DNA of 64,000 nt. It comes from Aspidiotus rigidus. Its lineage: Eukaryota; Arthropoda; Insecta; Hemiptera; Diaspididae. A program made the position numbers and the translations under genes. The stretch spans positions 1,514,921 through 1,578,920 of the forward strand of contig JAVHKY010000065.1 of NCBI GenBank assembly GCA_035079385.1. Direction: 5' to 3'. Positions 1-12,873 of this stretch are shown here, piece after piece. The stretch's first letter is position 1, and the number at the start of each line of letters is the position of its first letter. Below the pieces are notes generated by a model that worked only from the letters and a program-made list of their open reading frames with translations, ran no database searches and was not told the origin of the DNA.

Positions 1-197
1 GTATCATAATTCATCACGAGTATTGAAGCCTGAAGCTTGTACTCCGCCATTTCTGGAAGATGACATCAATGATTGCGGCACTACAATCTTTCCAAGTCTC
101 AGTCCACGCGAAAAATACACGTCATAGTGCCATTTTGATGAATATGAAGACTCTCGCTTTATTTCACGGAACGGAAGTGTTTGGAAGGTATTTGGAG

Positions 198-614
198 TCA
201 ATGAGGAAGGTAGAAGAGGTCGTGAGAACAGAGAGAAATTTCCTTAATTGGCTTCTGCCTCTCAGGTTGCACCTGTTTTTGTTGAAAGTTCTTCAGCACC
301 TGCTTCACCACTGCATCTTCCAGCATTGACTTCATCTCAGCCTTCAAAGTTTGATTTGAAGTCAGATAAAAATTGAAGGCACGAGGTAGACCTAAGAGAG
401 CATTCCACCAACTACGTTCCTTCAATAAAGCTGCAGCTGATCGATAGCACAAAATCGTCCGAGTACAGAAACTCCTCCCACTATGCAATTGCAGAAGGAA
501 CGAAACTATAGCCCGTGTCCCATTTGTGATCTTCCTCTCAAGTCCGATGTGACCAGCACTGATTGTTGTTTGGAACGTCTCCATGTTTCCTGCCGCAAAG
601 AGGTCGCTGACCAT
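198..614 (-). CDS. Unassigned open reading frame, possible retroelement or exon fragment
   Basis: An uninterrupted 138-codon frame on the minus strand, long for this AT-rich sequence. I do not recognise the product. The C-terminal half is charged and helical-looking (a Lys/Glu/Gln-rich stretch near residues 95-125). A different frame continues open below position 201, which could mean a frameshifted relic. No signal peptide, no clear splice sites and no known motif were seen. It may equally be a chance frame. Confidence 0.22.
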   Translation of the reverse strand: MVSDLFAAGNMETFQTTISAGHIGLERKITNGTRAIVSFLLQLHSGRSFCTRTILCYRSAAALLKERSWWNALLGLPRAFNFYLTSNQTLKAEMKSMLEDAVVKQVLKNFQQKQVQPERQKPIKEISLCSHDLFYLPH

Positions 615-1784
615 ATAATTTTCGTTCTAGGCTATCTACTCTTTATTATGTTTACATTACTTTCGGGGATGCTTGAAGGGATTTTATCCAGTTTCATTAA
701 TAAAGAATCTGTACCGACACATAGCATTTTGTTCGTCGGTATATACCGACAAAAAGCACTAACCATATTCATAAAGCACGTACATACAACAGTCATAGTC
801 ACGGTACAATATAGAGGTATTGATCCCTCGCAAAATTTCTGTCTCCCAAAATGTGGTAATTCATACGGAATTCTGCTACGCTTGCCGCGATCGTTAGAAT
901 ACCTCTCACACGCCACACCCCTCCTGTGTTGATACCTTACCGGAGGTACCCTAATATTGACCTGTAGGCTAGCGTTCTATTCATGGCCACGAGAGGTAGA
1001 TATCAAAAAATTGGAGGAAAAAAGTAGTGAAGTTAAGTGCATTCGTTCCAAATATTTTCACAAGCCAAAGGTGATAAGTGCGTATACGATTCAAGAAATA
1101 ATGGATTTATAACCCAGTAAATTGTGAAAAAAAGTCTTTTTACATTCCACGGATTCCTGAACGTTGACAGTTTAATCCGTAAATTGAAAATTGAAGCGAT
1201 GTGAAGGCCATAGGAAGCGTGAAACTTATGTGAAACCTACAAAAAGCTTTAAAACGCTCTCCTGTAAAATCAGGTTTTTAACTATAATAGGTACCTATCA
1301 AATAGATACACATTTACACTTACCCTTCAATACAGCTAAAATAATTATGAAAACGGTGTATTCCATGACAGCTACAAAGACGGCGAGTAAAATGTGAACA
1401 CCAGTTCTTAATGAAATTTACCTCTCAAAATATACAAGTATGTAGTCAGTCATGAAGACCCCTACGCAATGAATGCAATGCACGAATAAGAGGCTACATC
1501 GTAACTTCCGAGACGTCATATTCTGAAAATAACTTTTATTCTCTCACTGTCTACACGCGTACTGGCTGGCTTAAGGAGAATCTATTAAGGGGAAGAGAAA
1601 ATCAAAGTAGGCCTAATTGGAAACTGGCTGTCACATTTTATATGCAAGTGATTAATGAAAATTGAAGATCGATTATATCGATTATTTATGATTCTAACTA
1701 TAATACACATCCACTTTTGGCCCGTTAATCATGATGACGTTATAGTAACAAGCCTCTCTGCCATTATTTCTCAATTTAACATGA
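615..1784. other. AT-rich stretch without recognised features
   Basis: No convincing exon, repeat unit or RNA gene seen on either strand. Confidence 0.4.
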
Positions 1785-1918
1785 ACTTATACTCTGTTCA
1801 CGTTGAGAAAGGATGGAAAGTAGTACCTCGAGAACGGAACGGGAGATTGAAATTACCTGGAGTGTTCCGTTCTCAAGGTACTAGTTTCTATCCTTTCTTA
1901 ACGTGAACGGAGTATAGT
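1785..1918. repeat. Long imperfect hairpin (inverted repeat)
   Basis: Arms at about 1785-1840 and 1864-1918 are near-perfect reverse complements (about six mismatches and one 1-nt gap over 55 bp), separated by a 23-nt loop. Both arms carry the block gagaacggaac or its complement. The structure could be a small MITE or a transcript able to form a long dsRNA hairpin. No flanking coding sequence explains it. Confidence 0.75.
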
Positions 1919-1924
1919 ATTCTG

Positions 1925-2027
1925 TTCAACAAAGATACGGCTTAACGCAAGACGGCTACGCCGTTGAAACGTTGTACTTTTGTGTTAAAATACATATTGT
2001 GAATAGCAGTGCCGTATCTTTGTTGAA
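1925..2027. repeat. Second inverted repeat, 17-bp perfect arms
   Basis: Positions 1925-1941 and 2011-2027 are perfect reverse complements (ttcaacaaagatacggc and its complement). The spacer holds a further short palindrome around the central gacggctacgccg. It lies 6 bp after the preceding hairpin, so the two may be parts of one element. Confidence 0.7.
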
Positions 2028-2239
2028 TTGTATTATTCATATTCACGGTTAAAAAACCTTTCGTTTAGTATTCTGTATGTTGGACCAACTATAATTGACG
2101 AGCTCCATTGCTTGGCTCATTTGCCGCCATTCTTGGCCTTTTATCAGTTTAGTATGCAGTGTATCAAGCTTAGTCACATTCTTATAGTGTTCTACAGTTG
2201 TAGTGTACTGTGTGTAAGGCTGAGAATCTTACAAGCAAC

Positions 2240-4045
2240 TTACTCGACATGTTTGCTAGTACACCGGGCTAATCCAGTGAGATTTGAGGTTAGACCAACT
2301 ACCCCCTCCGGGGGGCACACTGGCGGGGACACAACGTGTCTTGGAACTGGTGTGTCTTCAAGTCTTACCACTGCCTTGCCGTGGCGAGGGGGCTTACGAC
2401 TGGGAGAGGAAGCTATTGCTTCGGACAGCACGCGGTGGAAGCTGAAAAGCGGAAAGGCAAATAGTCGCTGTCACTCTCCAATATAGTCAACTAAAAGTGG
2501 TATAGGCGAACTTCCCCCTCGAAGGATGTCAATCAGGGTCCTCCCCACTGCTATGTGGGAAGCAAGGAGTAACTGACACATCCTTAAGTCCAGCTGCTAC
2601 CATACTTGTATGGCGAGGGGAGTCACTCCCTCGAGAATGACAAAGCAGCGGGCTCGCACAGTCTTCTCCCTGTGTATGGCACCCTCATATTTTAGCATCA
2701 CTGATCACCACTCTATCCTATCACTCTTCTCTTTTCGATTAGGTTAAGGCACACCTTTCCTATCTATCTCACTCTTCTATCTTCATGGCTGTCGACTTAA
2801 GACAGGGTAGCTGCACCTACAGCCTGTTTCGGGATTCCTACCGATTTCTTTGACCCATCTTCTCTGTTTTCATCCATGCTCTCTTGCATGCGTAATCCAC
2901 TCCTCGCAGTACATCTAGCAACTGGGGTTATGTACTGCCTGAGCCTCATGGCTACTGAAGGTTATCGCAGGCCTTCACGTCCAACGGCTGGGTTGGGTTA
3001 CGTACTGCCCTGCCTTGCACTTCCTGTTGGGGACATGAGACGCAGCCTTCACGTCCTGGTTTGCCAGTTGCACACACACGCGAGTCTCCTTTTGAACCTA
3101 GCCTAAGAACACATCCAATACACATCTGACTAACGTTAGGATTTCTAACCCCCCCTCTACTACAACTGTCCTAGGACAAGTGGCGGGGACTTCGGACATC
3201 GTTCCAACCAACCTACAGCTCTTCTCTGAAGATGAACGCTGAAATGAGACGGGAAAACCCTGTACAGGTAATCCCAGACCATCGAAGCAACCCCTCTCCA
3301 CTACCCACCAGCGGAAGCAGAGAGGCCTCCGGAATACCATACCTATTCCCACTAACCCACTCCTTCACTCAGCTATCAGCTGAAGAAGATACCAACAACC
3401 AATCTGTCCTTTCAAGACAGATGCAGAAATGCAATAGGGAAACCCATCTGCGGGTGACCCTTGACCATGGAAGCGAACCCCTCTTCTTCCTCTACCTCCC
3501 CAGTCCAGGGATGAGTAGACGGACTGGGAACATCATTCCCAACTTAGTAATAATAGTAGTATCATTATTAGTGTTATTATTATTACTATACCTTATCCTC
3601 TTAGTTTATCTTTGCATTCGTCAGCCAACCAGCTGACGATCTCCAAACTACACCTTCTTCACCCCCGAAGAAGTCGCCGAAGCACGTTGGGGATCTGCCC
3701 TGACCGCGGAAGTGTACCCCTCTCTACTCCCTTTCCGGGACTTAGTCAAGTAGAGAGCCTTGGAACATAGTTTCCCACTAAACCACACTCCCTTAACAGG
3801 GAATGCCGAAGTGCGATGGGGGAAACCCGTCCAGTGCATAAGTCCCCGGACAGTTTCTGCGGGCGACCCCCTGACCACAGAAGCAACCACCACATAAGCC
3901 ACACAAAACGCTCATCGTCTTAGAGACCAAGACACGTACAGTCAGTGTCACCTCCGATACGGTTATCTGCAACGCAGGCCTTCACGTCCAATCCTATGGG
4001 AGGGATTGGGTTACGTACTGCCTCGCTGAGTACTTTCGGTTCACA
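2240..4045 (+). repeat. GC-rich degenerate repeat module, possibly the 5' region of a non-LTR element
   Basis: This block is far more GC-rich than its surroundings. A phrase around gcaggccttcacgtccaa followed by gttacgtactgcc occurs near 2970-3010 and again near 3975-4022. Between them a looser unit recurs about four times (near 3226, 3420, 3666 and 3810): a gaaat-rich start, a gggaaaaccc-type core, then gaccatcgaagcaacccc-like text. It resembles the repeated untranslated leader of some LINEs, but I found no reverse transcriptase attached. The frames open across it lack protein-like composition. Confidence 0.45.
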
Positions 4046-4428
4046 AACCGTAAATTTTATTTTATTTTATTTCATTTTTCAATTTATTTTGTTCGGTGAT
4101 TGTAAATTAATAAAATTTTATTTTCAGATATTAGGAACCGTAGTAATATGGAAGAGCATGTTTTTTATATATATATATATATATAACACCCTTTATTGTA
4201 AAAAAATAAAAATAGGAGAAAAATTGAAAAACAGGAATCACAGAAAGTTTAGAAGAAGAAAGGAAAACAAAAATATATAATTAATAATAAAATAACAATA
4301 TAGGCCTAGATTAATAATTTGAATGAACAGATAGATAAAAAAAAAAAAAAAAGAAAGAAAGACAGGGTATTGGAGGATGGCAACCAGGCGTTACCTCGTT
4401 TAACAAATTTATTATGAATTATTAAAAG
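4046..4428. repeat. AT-rich low-complexity DNA with a TA run and a poly-A tract
   Basis: Contains a (TA)n run near 4164-4184 and a poly-A followed by GAAA repeats near 4338-4362. No coding potential seen. Confidence 0.6.
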
Positions 4429-6489
4429 TCAGATTGTGATGGATTCCAGAAGATTTTTAAGGAAATTAAAAATATGAGGGACAATTGATAATTCTTCGGA
4501 TGAGAGAAGGTCAATAGCTCGGAGAGTGGTTGGAAACTTTACATTCATACATTCTGAATAAAGTTTTCGTCGTAAATTTGATAATTCTAAGCATTCGAAA
4601 AAGTAGTGGTTGATGTCGGCTTTTAAAGGGTTATCTGGATGGAAGGAGCATGCGTCAGATTCTAAGAGATTTATGCGAGGGAGACGATTATTTCGAAGCG
4701 AAGACGGCTGATTTTGACAATGAGAGAACGAGGGATGTCTCGAAATTTTCGAAACCAAGGAGATGTCGGAAGAAGAAGTTGCACAAGTAAACAGTGAGAA
4801 TTTTGATTGTTAAATGAATTTGAATAAATTTAGAGACCAGTCATCCCGTGTGGAGCGTTTATGAGTGAATACAATTCTGACATGAGGAGAAGGTTTGATG
4901 AAACCTGAGAGAGACGTGCTAATTTAGCTTTCTCGTCTGTAATTTCATTATTAGTAATTCCCGCATGTGCGGGGATCCAGGGGAAATCAATTTTGATGGG
5001 GGGACCCTGGAATGTCTCCAAATATCTGGAATCAGCGATTGTGTCCATAGAGCGTTGAGAATTCTAGATAGGATTACCATTGAAGATACGGAAGGATGTT
5101 TTAGCATTTTATAAGAAATGCAGTCGATACCAGGTGCTGTGTTTTCCTTGTTGTGAAGGCTGTTCGTGAGTTCTTCTAGGAGGAAAGGATGCTCTAACCA
5201 ATGGGAAGAACACGGAATAGATTCCTGTGTGATGACTTTCTTGAAAGAGGGAGGATAAGCTGGGTTGATTGAAGAAAGAAAAGTGTCTGTTTGTTCCTTA
5301 GAGGAGGTGCACGAAATAGAGTTGCTAAGCCTGTACCTGAGAGCTTTGGCTTTGTTCCATATTTCAGACAAGGGAGTTTCTCTATTAAAAGACAGAGTAA
5401 AAGATTGCCAAGAATCTTTGCGAGCTTTTTTCAAGGTTTTTTTAGCTAAAGCATTCATTCGGCGTAGTTGTATGTAATTTTGTTCGCTTGGGTCATATTT
5501 AAAGACTCGGAGGGCTTTGCGTCGATCTTGAACAACTGTTTGGCATTGGCTATTCCACCAGATAGATGGGGAACGTTTAATGCCGGGAGTTGTGGTCGGA
5601 TTTTTGCGTGGAGGGGCCGAATTTTTTAAGGCTTAAGTTATGCAGGACGTAAAGGCTTCATAAGCTTCAAGAGCTTGAGTCTCAATGTTTGTAATGTTTG
5701 TTATATACAATGTAGATAGTGACGAAAATTTAGACCAGTCCAACTCTTTTAGATTAAGTTCATGAAAAATGTTTTGAGAGTTTGATAAATGGAGAGAAGA
5801 AGTATCTTGAAGATTGTTTTGGTGGAGCTGAATGAGAGCTGGAAGATGATCACTACCTGAAAGATCAGGGATAACTCGCCAGGTGCAAACCCATGCTGTA
5901 TTTTGTTTGCAAAGGGTAAGGTCAATAGCTGAGGATGAGTACTGTCCTATTCGAGTATGTTCACCGGTATTGATTATAGAATAAGAATTAGAATTGAGTC
6001 AGACGTCTTCGAGAATTTGACCGTTATTGTTGTAGCCGGAATTACCCCAAAGTGAGGAATTGGTGTTGAAATCACTTGTTATGATGTCCAAATCGTGTTG
6101 AACGTCAAGAAGATTTTCTAGTTGTTGGTAAGTGATAGAAGCTGAAGGGGGGGATATACACCCCAACCAATGTAAGAATTGTGCTTTGGAGGTGTACTTG
6201 AACAGCGATAAATGATGAAGTATTGTCAATCAGAGGTACAGGATAAGTAATGTGTGCGTTAGAGTGTAGGTCATTCCGTACCAGAATCATCGATCCATCC
6301 GTCAGGACGGTCTGCTCGATTGATTCGGAAGTTAGGGACGTATTAGTGAGATGTAGGGTGAAGCCAAGTCTCGGATGATATCAAAACATGTAAATTTTCT
6401 TGATGAATGAGATGAAGGATTGATTCTCTGTTAGAACTTGAGCTCTTACAATTCCATTGTAATATATTGATTATGTCTGAGTGCGCCAT
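4429..6489 (-). mobile_element. Non-LTR retrotransposon relic (I/R1/Jockey-like), internally deleted
   Basis: Read on the minus strand, the element begins with an APE-type endonuclease. The start ATG at 6489 is followed by an ILQWNCKS block and a SETWL block, then ILVRNDL near 6280 and ITSDFNTNSSLWG near 6060, in shifting frames. The N-terminal part of the reverse transcriptase follows (5458 down to about 5000; ENTAPGIDCISYKML and IPDIWRHSRV). It is joined directly, with a frame change, to the end of an RNase H (WIPAHAGITNNEITDEKAK, near 4975). The YxDD core is missing, so most of RT has been deleted. A C-terminal segment at 4758-4429 carries a Cys/His-spaced motif (C-x4-H then H-x4-C). RNase H after RT is typical of I-superclade LINEs. 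Inactive copy. Confidence 0.8.
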
Positions 6490-7463
6490 CAATGGTTAGT
6501 CAGTAGGAAAATTGATGGGACATTAGTGTATTGTAAGAAACGAAGGATGTGTGATAGGGAAGGGGGAAGTACAAAAAAGGGAGTCGATACAAAATTTCTT
6601 GAAACATATAAACTGTGTTTTATTGTTCATTCTACAAATATTTGGCTTGATTGACAGGTCATGGGTATTTAATCTAAAGAGAGGGGGTGACTCTCTCAAT
6701 GAGTTTTGCATTGTGAGAGGAAAAATCGTGTCTTACTCAGTATTTTTTTCCCCTTCAAATTACTTTTTTGTTATTTCATATATCTGATATAATGTTTTTT
6801 TTTTTACTCGTTCATTATTTTCAGTTATTTACATACAAATATACATTATGTATTTTATAAACGCAAATCAAACTTTTTAACTTTAGTTTAATACACTGAT
6901 CTTTTGTTCCAAATTATGTTACAAAGCTTGGATGGAATTTTTCCATTCTAGTTTAAAAGTTTCTTTTCATCGTTTCCCGGATTTCGAACAATAATTTTGT
7001 GAGCTTTTCTTTATTATTACAAATAGAATACCAAATTTGTCAAATATCCGTTTATTGTTAAAACTCTACAATTTTATGAGCATGAAATGCGAAAGAAAAT
7101 CAACAAAAAAATATATATTGCGACAAAACGAAAAACTCGGTTAAATTTTAGCGGCAAATTATGGAACATTGATTCGAACGTACGCGAGTTTCCGCCAAAA
7201 TACAAGAATTCAAAAATAGGTGCAGCGCGCAAACGCAAAAGCTCTACAAGCTTTTATCGCGCACACTCCCCCTCGTTGGAGGGTACCGCTGGCTTCAGGG
7301 ATAGATTTTCTCGTTGATACCGTATCGATTTTTCCCACTTAATGGTATACGAGAGTATCGTACATAATATTATAGGTCTACAATTAAGTAACGCGCATAA
7401 ATTACCTCTCGACGATTTCGTCAACCGTAATTGTGTAGATGATGACGATTCGCAACTTCTAAA
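6490..7463. other. AT-rich intergenic DNA upstream of the LRP11-like gene
   Basis: No repeat or exon recognised. The last 150-200 bp probably hold the 5' UTR and promoter of the gene starting at 7464, but no clear TATA box or initiator could be assigned. Confidence 0.4.
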
Positions 7464-10400
7464 ATGTCGCCTTCCAACCATTTTATATCGAAAAAAGATG
7501 TATTCGTACTCGGCTATGTAAATATATTTCGTGTGCTTTTCGTATTATTACCTATATGTGATAGTTTGTGCGTGGCCGATCGAATAGAAGAGCCATTATC
7601 TCGAGTACAACAGCACGTCCACAAGCGGCAAGGATTCGATGACTATCGTATGTGCGCCGCGAATTTCGAAATCCATCAAGACAAGATCATTCGTACCGAA
7701 GAATCTAAGAGATTGGGCGCCAAATATTTGAACGGCAGAGATGTACTCTCCAAAGACGAATGCGTGAAATTTTGTTGCGCTACGGCGAATTGCGATGTAT
7801 TCGTGCTGGAAGAGAAAGTTCTCAATCAAGTATGTCCGACAAGTTCACAAATTTCTTTTTATATCGATAAGGTCTAACGACTTGCTTCATTTTCAGCAAC
7901 TGGGAACTTGTTATCTATTCGAATGCGGAACGCCCGAAAATTTTAAGTGTAAATTCACGCGGCATTTGAACTACAGCAGCGCCGTATTAATCATAAACAG
8001 ACCTCAGTTACAACTCGAGGATGAAATACAGTATTCGCAACATGAGCGTGAACTGACTAGCTTAAGGTAAGTGATGATGTCAAGAGTTACTTGATCCCTT
8101 CAGGAAATTTTATGGTCCAACTTTCGCTATAAGATGGGTCATTCTTAGTCAAAGGAGGACACACGTGTCATAGATGTACTTCATTCATTTCTCTCGTTTA
8201 TCTTTCGACGTTGGAGAACTAAAAGGTGTGACTGTGAAATTCGAGTACTAATTCACCTTTGGTCCTTTTTGGTGCCCTCAAAAAATTTTGTACGTTCAAA
8301 GCGATTCAAAATCTCGATCCTTTTTTAAGCAGAACCGCAAGTCTTGTCAAAGTTCATTACGTCCAAAAATATGATTGAAAGAACAATAGAGCCTCGACTG
8401 GATAAACCTTAGCGACACGACCTTACGAAGGCTCAGGGAATTTTTTTCTAATTTGTAGCAAATCTTGGGGCAGTGTTTCTCACCTTTCTCACATCGCGGC
8501 ACATTTTTCCGTCGGCATTATACAAAATTTTTTGATGTTTTGGTATTTTTATGTCTCTACTATATCCTATGCCTAATGAATTCGATGGACTCCTTGTGGA
8601 TACGACCCATTTGAATAGTAAATGGTGGGTGGTACAGGGACGTGATGAATCTCCCTTGTCGTCCTTCTTTCCTCTAATTACAGTCCCAAGAAGTCTGAAG
8701 TTTTGACTTAATATAGGAAGTGAGAAGAATTTCGAGTTCTGCAATCAATAGACGCAAAAGGATGTGGATTTGATGGATCTCCCTCGTTGTCACTGGAGAA
8801 ACTCCCCTCCAGGTTCTCATTGTTTCAAAGATTCTAAGGACATGAAACACAATCTATATTTTTTGCCCCCTCACTGAAAGTTTTTGATTTTTAGTGAATT
8901 CAGGTTTGTAGAATTGAAATAATTCAAGTGGTGGGATAATATATCGATTAGATGGTGTTTTCGATCACTTTCCAACCAAATTAAAAAAAATTGGCAACTC
9001 TTTTTTCAATTTACGTTTATCTTCGATAAAAATCTCGCGACACACATGAGTTGAGCTTGTGACACAGAGATGTGCCACGGCACAGTGGTTGAGAAATCTT
9101 GTCTTGGGGAAAATTTCGCTCACAAATCGATGAGAACGTCGCAAACTCTATTGAATTTTAATTCTGGGTATTTTAGAGTCTAATCCGGCTATTTGGAGGC
9201 ATTTAGGATCGTGGTCTAGGGGACTTTTTGACCATCATTGCCGGATTTCACAAAGGAGTTTTTTTTTGCATTATTTTCTAGTCCAAAATATAGGCCAGGT
9301 ATTCCGTCAACGAGTGGCTCATTGGCGCGGCGGAGCGGTAGAAACACATCCTTGTAACCCGGAAGTCCGCGGTTCGATATTAGCTTCGAGCAAGCGCTAA
9401 CAGTAAGAGGTTACCTATCTCTCGAACAATAACTTCTAACATCGTGCTATCTGTTGACGTCACTGAGCCGATCATGGGGGTGGGGCTTGTGACGTCACAG
9501 ATCAATTTTCTTCAAATTCCCCTCCTGTTATCCATGGCTTCAAAGTCCGGGCATGTGACGTCACAATCTACATTCTTTAGATCACACGTGCCCCATAAAA
9601 TGGGGTTTAACTCCGTTAAAGAATCCGTGAGTTTTTTGTATTGTTATTCGTATAAAATTTCTCGTTGTTCATCCGTTGTTGTTAACCAGCATTTGTGGAG
9701 ACCCTGGAAACGCGAGGCCTAAGACCAACGACTTTCCTGCCCTCCTTCTCTCGATGCCACTTTTCGTTCAACGATAGGAATCCTAAATTAGAGGAGAAAG
9801 GGATTATGAAACAAGGGGGAAAAAATGCTATCACCATTAATGCTGAAAAAGAAATTGTACGTGAAATTGGTGAAATTTGGTCAGTTTGCAAAATTGGTGA
9901 TTATTAAAAGTGAAAGAAGGGTTGCCAATTCTTCAATTCTGCGTGAAATTGGGTTGGTGGACAAATTCAATCATTATTGAAAGCTGAAAAAGAAAAGTCA
10001 TCATGCAGTTGACAAGCCCCTCTCTCTCACACTCCCTCCAATAGTATAACCTTCGCGACGGCTCTGAATGACTCTGACTTATTTCAGGGTCTTGAAGGAA
10101 TTTCGACCATTGGACTGTGGGTAGTACCATATTTATCTGAAAGGACCAAATTCCCGCCAGGATTGAGGAATTTTCTTTAAAATAGGAAATCTTGCTTGAA
10201 ACCTCCCCCCATAAAAAATTTTTGACCGAATCTCATTGGTGATCGATTTAATCGATAATCGATTTCCACAATGAGAAATTAACCTAAAATAAGTTCGCAG
10301 CTCACCGTAATAATCTTGATTGACGGAGAAAAAACTCACCGCGGTCCTTTAACGGAATTGAACGGGGTGCAGGGAACCTGTTTTATGGTAAACAAGAGGA

Positions 10401-12842
10401 ACTTGGAGAAATTTAGACTTTCGAGCTGCGCTTGGATTTGAAGAAATTTTGATTTTTGAGCTATGCATGATAGGAGGGGGACTTGGAAAAATTTCGACTT
10501 CCAAGCTATTGTAGAACCTAAAATAGCCGAAAGTTTCATCATAGGTGGTAGAAAAGTCGTTATTTTTCCAAGCTCCCCTCCTATCGCTAGGTTAATTTAT
10601 CAAGTCATTTTAAATTGCGGACGGAGGACGTTTTTTCCCTAATAATGCCCGATAAAACAGGTTCCCTGTTGACAACTTTGCGAGAACTTCGAGCTGTTTT
10701 CTCCAAGTCGTTAAACTGAGTTCAGAACCTCTACCCTCTTCGTGACTACAATCTGCTGTTTATGTATATCTGCTCGGAAATCGGAGATCTTCGTGCTAGC
10801 TCGCTAGGTCAGAGTTCTCTCCTTTCAGATTACTGCGATGACGTTTTCCAAAGCTTGTGAAGTGGATCGAGTCCTTTTCAAAAATATTTCGAAGCCGCCA
10901 AACTAGGTCAAAAGCCTAACCCTCAGATAGCTATTTTCACCTTCGAAAATTTTTTCAAGTCTCCACACCCAGTAGATTGAATTTTTATCTTTCCTAATTT
11001 ACGATAACAATGAATTGGTCTGATTTTTGAAAACTACAAACTATCTGAGACGGCGACTTTAATTAATGCTAGGTTTTTTTTTCAGAGCTAACGAGCTTGA
11101 ATCGAATAAGTCCAAAAACTGTCATCATAAAAATGCACATTCAAACGTTGGGAATGATGACTCAATTCCAGCAATGCGAGATACAAAGGATGCTGTGAAA
11201 GTATTAGATGAAGATGCTGACGATAACACCTTCAAAAGTGAGTTTTTTTATGTTTTGAAAATTTGAATTCGAGCGTTCAGTAACTCGTCTCCTTCTTGCG
11301 CTGCCATATCCCGAGAAGATGATTGTCATTTTTCCTCGATATTTTTTTATCAAATAATTTTATACGTAGATGGTTGCACCTTGGTTTTGCAAGTGTGATT
11401 TGACACCCTACATTGGAGCGTAAGACCCGGGAGCTTACTCAAGAAAAGTTCCTAATGTATCTTCATCTTAAAAACTTGGACTACTATTAGCTTAGGGGTG
11501 CCAAATCACAACGTTGGGGATAAGAAGGGATAAGCACTTGTGCTACTGCTACGGGACTTGATCTGTGCTCGGCTCAATTTGCCTACCCTGCTCGAAATGT
11601 TTTGTTTCTTGCACCCGCGAGAACAGGTCGGGTACATGGAATTTTTCAGGTCCCGCGCCTTAAGACTCAGCATTTTGCCACATTGCCACTGAATGAAGGA
11701 ATGGCACTGGACAATAGAATATGGTGAGTTGATCGAACCCTAAACATTGTATTTGATAAAAGAAATATATTCATCAAGAAGATTGTGAGCACTCTGTAGG
11801 AAATGTGTGGCGGATGATTTTGCTCTACTTGTGTTGCTATAGAGGGGGCAGGGAAAGGAATAGAAGAAAGAAGAAAGAAAGGAACATAGATATTTTACAA
11901 CCAAAAAAGGTTGAGGGATTTAGTAGACTCGTTTTTTTTTCTTTACAACCAAAAAAGGTTGAGGGGTTTGGTAGATCCGTTTTTTTTTGGTTTTTTTTTT
12001 TCAACAGTTGGAGTGTTGCCCATAAGTGGCCCTCTGGGCTGTGGTACGGCATTATTATTTTCTTAAATAAATAAATGAAAAGCCGTAGTTACTTCAAAGT
12101 GTTCTGCCACTTTTTTAGTAATAGAAAAAATGAAGTCTACCACCATCGTTTGGAGGGAAATAAAAAACGGCCTACAAACACAAAATAGATCACTTGAATA
12201 CCTTTACTCTGCACATTCAGAGTATTTCAACAGAGTAAAGTCAAAGTCTGCGTCTTCCTCCAGTGGAAGTTTTCAATCAAATGACCCCGATAAAACAGTT
12301 TCCAATATACAGGCTAGAACGTTTTAAGATTCAAAGTGTAGGAGCCCAATCAACCATCAAGAAGTTCAAAGTTTTATGATTCTTATCAGATCGATTTCCC
12401 TGACTTGTTGCTCTTATTGAAATTATTAGATGTCAAAATATATAAATTTCCATATTCTGTTGCAGAAAGTGGTAAATGTAGCAGGTTCCAGTTCGAGTGC
12501 CGAACGTCTGGAGAATGTATCGCAATTTACAATGCTTGTGATGGAATCCCCCAATGTGCCGATAAAAGTGATGAAGACGTCGAGCTCGGATGCCCTACTA
12601 GTGGTAAATGTCTATCAATTTCTCAGCTAGCCGCTAATATTTACTCGTTGAAGTAACTTTCTCGAATTTGAATTTTATATAGGTCCGCCAATTGGCGTCA
12701 AAAGAGCTGAGGACGTGAAACCGAATGCCGGGAACATCGAGACTGCATTCAAACAGACCGCAGCTTCGGCGCCCCTGAACAATGTGGCTGATCAAAATTT
12801 CTTGTTCCAACAACAGCAAAAGCAAAGACAACAATTGATGAT

Positions 12843-12873
<31 letters not shown>

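Larger units (their letters stand above)
8067..11085 (+). other. Intron 2 of the LRP11-like gene, repeat-bearing
   Basis: A 3-kb intron between phase-matched exons 2 and 3. It holds a tRNA-like SINE head near 9305, three TGACGTCA palindromes at 9455-9563 and a TIR element at 10370-10668, annotated separately. No extra exon was recognised. Confidence 0.8.

Noticed and set aside
3232..3636. 134-codon ORF in the GC-rich module
   Set aside because: Covers degenerate tandem repeats and has a proline/serine-rich composition dictated by them; no domain recognised.
12130..12327. 65-codon ORF in intron 3 of the LRP11-like gene as an extra exon
   Set aside because: No acceptor gives an open frame in the phase left by exon 3, and no donor follows.
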